Below, piece after piece: positions 60,788-64,000 of a stretch of 64,000 nt of DNA. Source of the DNA: Verrucomicrobiaceae bacterium. Its GTDB lineage: Bacteria; Verrucomicrobiota; Verrucomicrobiia; Verrucomicrobiales; Akkermansiaceae. Position 1 is the first letter of the stretch. Every line of letters begins with the position of its first letter. The DNA is taken from the NCBI GenBank assembly GCA_027486655.1, contig JAIXOR010000054.1:1-64000 (forward strand), written 5' to 3'. The notes beneath the pieces were generated by a model. The model was not told where the DNA came from, did not search any database, and was given only the letters and a program-made list of their open reading frames with translations. The translations under genes and the position numbers were made by a program.

Positions 60788-62716
60788 TCACTCGCCGGCG
60801 GCGTCCGCGGCGGGCTTCATGTCATCTCCGGGCAGGATTTCCTGGGTGAGGCGTTTGACGCCCTCCTCGGCGAGTTCGCTCTGCGGATGGATCGAGCGGG
60901 CCTTGAGATACCACGAGAGTGCGGAGCCGGTCTGTTTGGGCGTGCGTTCTTCAAACTGCCTCGCCTTGTCGAGGGCCTTGGTGAAATCGGCCACCTTGGG
61001 GGCGAGGAGTTCGAGTTCGCGTCCGAGTTTCGGGTCATCGGGAAACTGTTCGCGGAGCTCGGCGAGCTGCTCCCAGGCGGCATAGTTTTGTCCCACCTTC
61101 GAGAACTCGGCGGCCTTGCCGAGCGCGGCCTCGATTTTCATGAGGTTGCCCATGATTTGCTTGAAGGCATCCTCGCGGGAAGCATCGCCCTGGATGGATG
61201 GCGCGAATTCATACTGGCGCTTGGCGATCTCGCGGAAGTTGCCCTCGGCGAGCAGGCGGTCGAAGTCATTGCGCAGGCTGACCAGTCCGCTGGCGCTGGT
61301 GAGCAGGTTGCGGAACTCGGTGAGTTTGGGATTGGTGGGCCAGATCTCGGTGGCGGCCTTGATTTTCTCCGCAGCCTTGTCGCTTTCCTTGGCAAGCAGG
61401 TGGGCCTTGGCCTCCTCGATGGCAAGATCCGAGGCCAGCGTGTAGGCAGCGATGGCGCTGTCCACCTTCGATGAAGGGAAATCGCGCGCGGCTTTCTTCA
61501 GGCGATCCGCGAGTTCGCGGGTCTTGGTGTAATCGCGTGCCTGGAGCGTGCCGTAGAGTTCGTGGAGATCCCTGACGTATTCGAGAACACGGCGTTTCTT
61601 CTCCAAGGGAAGCGTAGCCACCGGGGCGAGATATTCTCCGAGTGCGTAGGCCTCCATGAGGCGCTGGGAAGCGGAGTGCAGTTCGTCCCGCATCAGCAGG
61701 AGATCGAAGGCCTCGACATACTTCGAGACCTCGCGGATGGCTTCATTGGAAAGCGAATCCAGGGATGCCACGGTGGGACTCACGCCGACGGACTCGGAGA
61801 AGAGCTTGGCGACGTCCGAGTTCTTGTCGACACGCAGGGTGGCGTCGCCATCCTTCCAGATCTGGTTGTAGAAACGCGCGGCCATCAACACGTGCTCGTA
61901 GCGGCGCTGGACGAACCACTGGATCATGCTGACCTGATACTGCGCCTTGGTCTTGAGCGTCTGGGCCTCGGTGCGGGCGATGTTGGCTTTCTTGAGTGCC
62001 TCGATCTCGGCGATGCGCCGCAGGATGTTGGCATACTGGAGCGAGTTGGTGCCGGAACCAGGTGACTGGGCAGGCTGGTTCTTGCTCTTCTGAGCCTTGG
62101 GGTCGACATCGCCAAGGGTCTTGTCGCGCTCGTGACGCGCCTTCCAGTCGCCATCCGCGATGATGGCGCGCTTTTCGGAATCCATCGTCTCGTTGAGACG
62201 CTTGAGGCCGTTGACGTCCTGCTTGGCAAGCATGGCCATGTAGATCGACTCGGCCAGCGAGCCGCACAGGTTCGCATCCCCCGGATAGACGGAGGCGGTG
62301 GGCAGCAGCTTGAATGCCGAGTAAAGATCCGGCCCGCCCTGACGGAAGGGCGAGATGGTGGCGAGAATCTCGGCGATCGTCTCACGATAGGTGGCGGCTG
62401 CGGCGTCGCTTTCCGGTGGCTGGTTGAGATACTTTTCAAACCGCGCGCGCAGAAGCCGGTTGTCACCCAGCGGGATGGCCACCCCGCCGACGGTGATTGT
62501 CTCCGCGGAGGGATCGAGCAGCGGAATTTCCTGACCGAGGGGGCTGGCGGCCTCCTTCTTCTGCGGAGCCGCCGCGGTGTCCTGCGGCGGAGGCGTCTGC
62601 GCGGGCTGCTGGGCCGCCGCGGGCGGAGGAGTGTAGACCTGTGCCTGGGCAAGGCCGGCGAACAGAAAAAGAAGAGGGATCCGTGGGTTCATGATGCGGA
62701 AGGTGGGGTGCGTCAC
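60788..62716 (-). CDS. Exported helical/TPR-like protein of unknown function
   Basis: 642 residues from a GTG at 62716, whose GTGA overlaps the TGA of the upstream gene; an ATG at 62692 would also give a good signal peptide (MNPRIPLLFLFAGLAQAQ). A proline/glutamine-rich linker (about 27-60) precedes a long helical region with many charged residues; the part around 380-620 has TPR-like spacing (A-x-x-x-x-Y/W, for example AAWEQLAELREQFPDDPKLG). No enzyme motif is seen. It is likely periplasmic and may scaffold the membrane proteins encoded upstream. Confidence 0.65.
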   Translation of the reverse strand: MTHPTFRIMNPRIPLLFLFAGLAQAQVYTPPPAAAQQPAQTPPPQDTAAAPQKKEAASPLGQEIPLLDPSAETITVGGVAIPLGDNRLLRARFEKYLNQPPESDAAAATYRETIAEILATISPFRQGGPDLYSAFKLLPTASVYPGDANLCGSLAESIYMAMLAKQDVNGLKRLNETMDSEKRAIIADGDWKARHERDKTLGDVDPKAQKSKNQPAQSPGSGTNSLQYANILRRIAEIEALKKANIARTEAQTLKTKAQYQVSMIQWFVQRRYEHVLMAARFYNQIWKDGDATLRVDKNSDVAKLFSESVGVSPTVASLDSLSNEAIREVSKYVEAFDLLLMRDELHSASQRLMEAYALGEYLAPVATLPLEKKRRVLEYVRDLHELYGTLQARDYTKTRELADRLKKAARDFPSSKVDSAIAAYTLASDLAIEEAKAHLLAKESDKAAEKIKAATEIWPTNPKLTEFRNLLTSASGLVSLRNDFDRLLAEGNFREIAKRQYEFAPSIQGDASREDAFKQIMGNLMKIEAALGKAAEFSKVGQNYAAWEQLAELREQFPDDPKLGRELELLAPKVADFTKALDKARQFEERTPKQTGSALSWYLKARSIHPQSELAEEGVKRLTQEILPGDDMKPAADAAGE

Positions 62717-63117
62717 AGGCGGTTCACACCGGTGGCCACGGCAATGCCGCCCTGGCGGAATTTCACGCGGAAAGCATACTTCTGCTTGGTGTCGATGTTG
62801 AGCTTGGTGAACTCGGGCGGGATTTCGATGCCGATGAATTCATCGCCACCCGGAGTGTCCACCTTGACGCTCACGAACTGGCCGCGCGAGGTGGTCCATT
62901 GGAGTTTCTCATCGATCTGACCCTGGACGACGTATTCGTTGCCACGCAGGCTGTTGCCGTTCTCAAGAAGATCCTCGATGCTGAGCGGCGAGATGTCTCC
63001 GAACGAGGAGGATTTCTTGCCCAAAAAGGACTTGCCGGCAAACACCGCGGCGGCGATCGCGAGGGCGGCGCCGATGAGGAGGCCGGGATTGAGACTGGAG
63101 CTTGCGCGGCGGGCCAT
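62713..63117 (-). CDS. Membrane-anchored OB-like protein
   Basis: 134 residues: one N-terminal membrane helix (LLIGAALAIAAAVFAGKSF, about 14-32), then a beta-rich C-terminal domain (about 45-134) with IEDLLENGNSLRGNEYVVQGQIDEKLQWTTSRG, which has the strand pattern of OB folds (N-x-Y-V-V-x-G-x-I). Function unknown. It overlaps the downstream gene by four bases and probably works with it. Confidence 0.55.
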   Translation of the reverse strand: MARRASSSLNPGLLIGAALAIAAAVFAGKSFLGKKSSSFGDISPLSIEDLLENGNSLRGNEYVVQGQIDEKLQWTTSRGQFVSVKVDTPGGDEFIGIEIPPEFTKLNIDTKQKYAFRVKFRQGGIAVATGVNRL

Positions 63118-63269
63118 GGATGGGTGGACTCGGGGTTTTTGGAGATGCGGACAAATCAGACTGCCAGGAAAACAGCACGATTCGTTTCAGGCGAAAAGAT
63201 GGCAGTGGAATGCGGGAAATCGAGTGTAAAGCGTCGCCAGGCGCTCGTTCGGTTTCCGATCGGCAGGAT

Positions 63270-64000
63270 TCAGTCCCATTGCGGACGGCAGGCTCCCGCC
63301 CAGGCCGCGATCAGCGCCACAGCGATGTGGGCACCCAGCGCGTAGAGACAGGCACTTTGAGCGGACAAGCCGGTGTCCACAACGGACTTCACCGCGTCAT
63401 GCACCTGCGTCTGCAAGGCCTCGACCGACCCGGACCATGCCCAATAGGCGGAAATGAACGGGCGGGTCAGCGCCTCGATCCGCTCCGGAAGCGCGAGCAC
63501 CGCGCCGGACAAGGGCAGCTGGAAACCCACCAGGTAGATCGACATCAGCGAGGCCTGCTCGGCCGTCCGCATGAGCGAGGAAATCGCGAGGCAGATCATC
63601 GTCATGGCCGCGTTTACCAGGAGCAGGAAGCCGGCGTGCTGGATGAAGTCGCCACGAAACGGACCAAAGAAATTCACAAAGAACGCCATCCATAGCGACT
63701 GCGTGATGACCAGGCACGACATGAAGGCCACCTTGGACGCCAGGTAGGCGGATGGCCGCAAGCCACCGAATTTCTCCTTCTCGTAAATCGGCCGCTCCCC
63801 GGCGATCTCGCGGGCCGAATTGTTCGATCCCATCAGTGAGAGCAGCACCACTTGGAACATGATGATGCCCGATACCGCGGAACCCACCTTGGCCTGATCC
63901 GACCGGACGCTCTGCTGCTCTTGGATTTCGGCAAACACATCGGATTGGCGGGTGTCGGAAAACCTTCGGATCGGCTCGGATGCCTTTTCGCTGAACAAGG
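63270..64000 (-). CDS. ABC-2 type permease, C-terminal part (cut by window edge)
   Basis: The frame is open through the right edge, so the N-terminus is missing; about 243 residues are visible. The ABC-2/ABCG-type core is seen in MGSNNSAREIAGERPIYEKEKFGGLRPSAYLASK (typical S-A-R-E-I-x-x-E-R-x-x-Y-x-x-E), followed by five or six membrane helices. The N-terminal part could encode an ATPase, as in ABCG half-transporters; this cannot be seen here. The small OB-like gene starts 152 bp downstream of the stop. Confidence 0.8.
   Translation of the reverse strand, partial: LFSEKASEPIRRFSDTRQSDVFAEIQEQQSVRSDQAKVGSAVSGIIMFQVVLLSLMGSNNSAREIAGERPIYEKEKFGGLRPSAYLASKVAFMSCLVITQSLWMAFFVNFFGPFRGDFIQHAGFLLLVNAAMTMICLAISSLMRTAEQASLMSIYLVGFQLPLSGAVLALPERIEALTRPFISAYWAWSGSVEALQTQVHDAVKSVVDTGLSAQSACLYALGAHIAVALIAAWAGACRPQWD

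Noticed and set aside
1-64000. CRISPR arrays, insertion sequences, prophage or integrase genes
   Set aside because: No regularly spaced direct repeats, transposase motifs or phage structural genes were seen; the only sizeable repeat is the paralogous domain pair at 2010-2595 and 4410-4995.

Overview
The window looks like a chromosomal segment of a high-GC member of the Verrucomicrobiota, probably near Luteolibacter or Haloferula; the genus is an inference from gene content. The pointers are three multidomain proteins ending in PVC-type CxxCH cytochromes (16493-19183, 43598-46798, 54359-57946), an HzsA-related di-CxxCH protein (20705-23545), a Minf_1886-family gene (36498-36932), many Gfo/Idh/MocA oxidoreductases and sugar TIM-barrel proteins, and almost no Shine-Dalgarno sequences. 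I see no rRNA, tRNA, CRISPR array, insertion sequence or prophage.

Layout. 1-5090 (minus) is a secreted-protein locus: two tandem paralogues, one with Ig-like and choice-of-anchor D modules, then a PstS-like secreted protein, then the start of a two-partner-secretion outer-membrane protein cut by the window edge. 5701-12824 is mainly housekeeping: YdcH, an SGNH hydrolase, a CNNM/CBS protein, an FmdB zinc ribbon, ribosomal protein S14, a SprT-like protein, a zinc alcohol dehydrogenase, an OprP-type porin and an ABC ATPase. 12899-16381 has an oxidoreductase/epimerase pair and asnS. 16493-25873 holds a large cytochrome protein, a double-CDGSH protein, accD, the HzsA-related protein, a stand-alone ovothiol-type N-methyltransferase with an EF-hand lipoprotein, and rlmH. 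25886-30026 holds a lipoprotein, two membrane-anchored coiled-coil paralogues, an MsbA-like ABC exporter and an entericidin-like lipoprotein; a near-palindromic 15-mer recurs in this region's promoters. 30034-41175 has unknown membrane proteins, a SOUL heme protein, an NfeD/flotillin pair, prfB with its programmed frameshift, a permease-like protein, an acyltransferase and PhoH.

41501-60724 is mainly sugar catabolism: ThuA, an SGNH/propeller/cytochrome fusion, two TIM-barrel isomerase-like proteins, a mutarotase-like protein, a cupin-like protein, an oxidoreductase, a DUF1080/propeller/cytochrome fusion, and a coupled isomerase - aldo/keto reductase - dehydrogenase operon. Together these would fit oxidation of glycosides in the periplasm, with electrons passed to c-type cytochromes, cleavage of a keto-sugar, and further processing by isomerases and dehydrogenases. 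60788-64000 ends the window with two exported or membrane-anchored proteins of unknown function and an ABC-2 permease cut by the edge.

Window-wide signals are an over-used heptamer CTAACAG/CTGTTAG, mostly as a Leu-Leu codon pair containing the rare TTA codon, and candidate promoters lying only a few bases from start codons, which suggests leaderless or SD-independent initiation.
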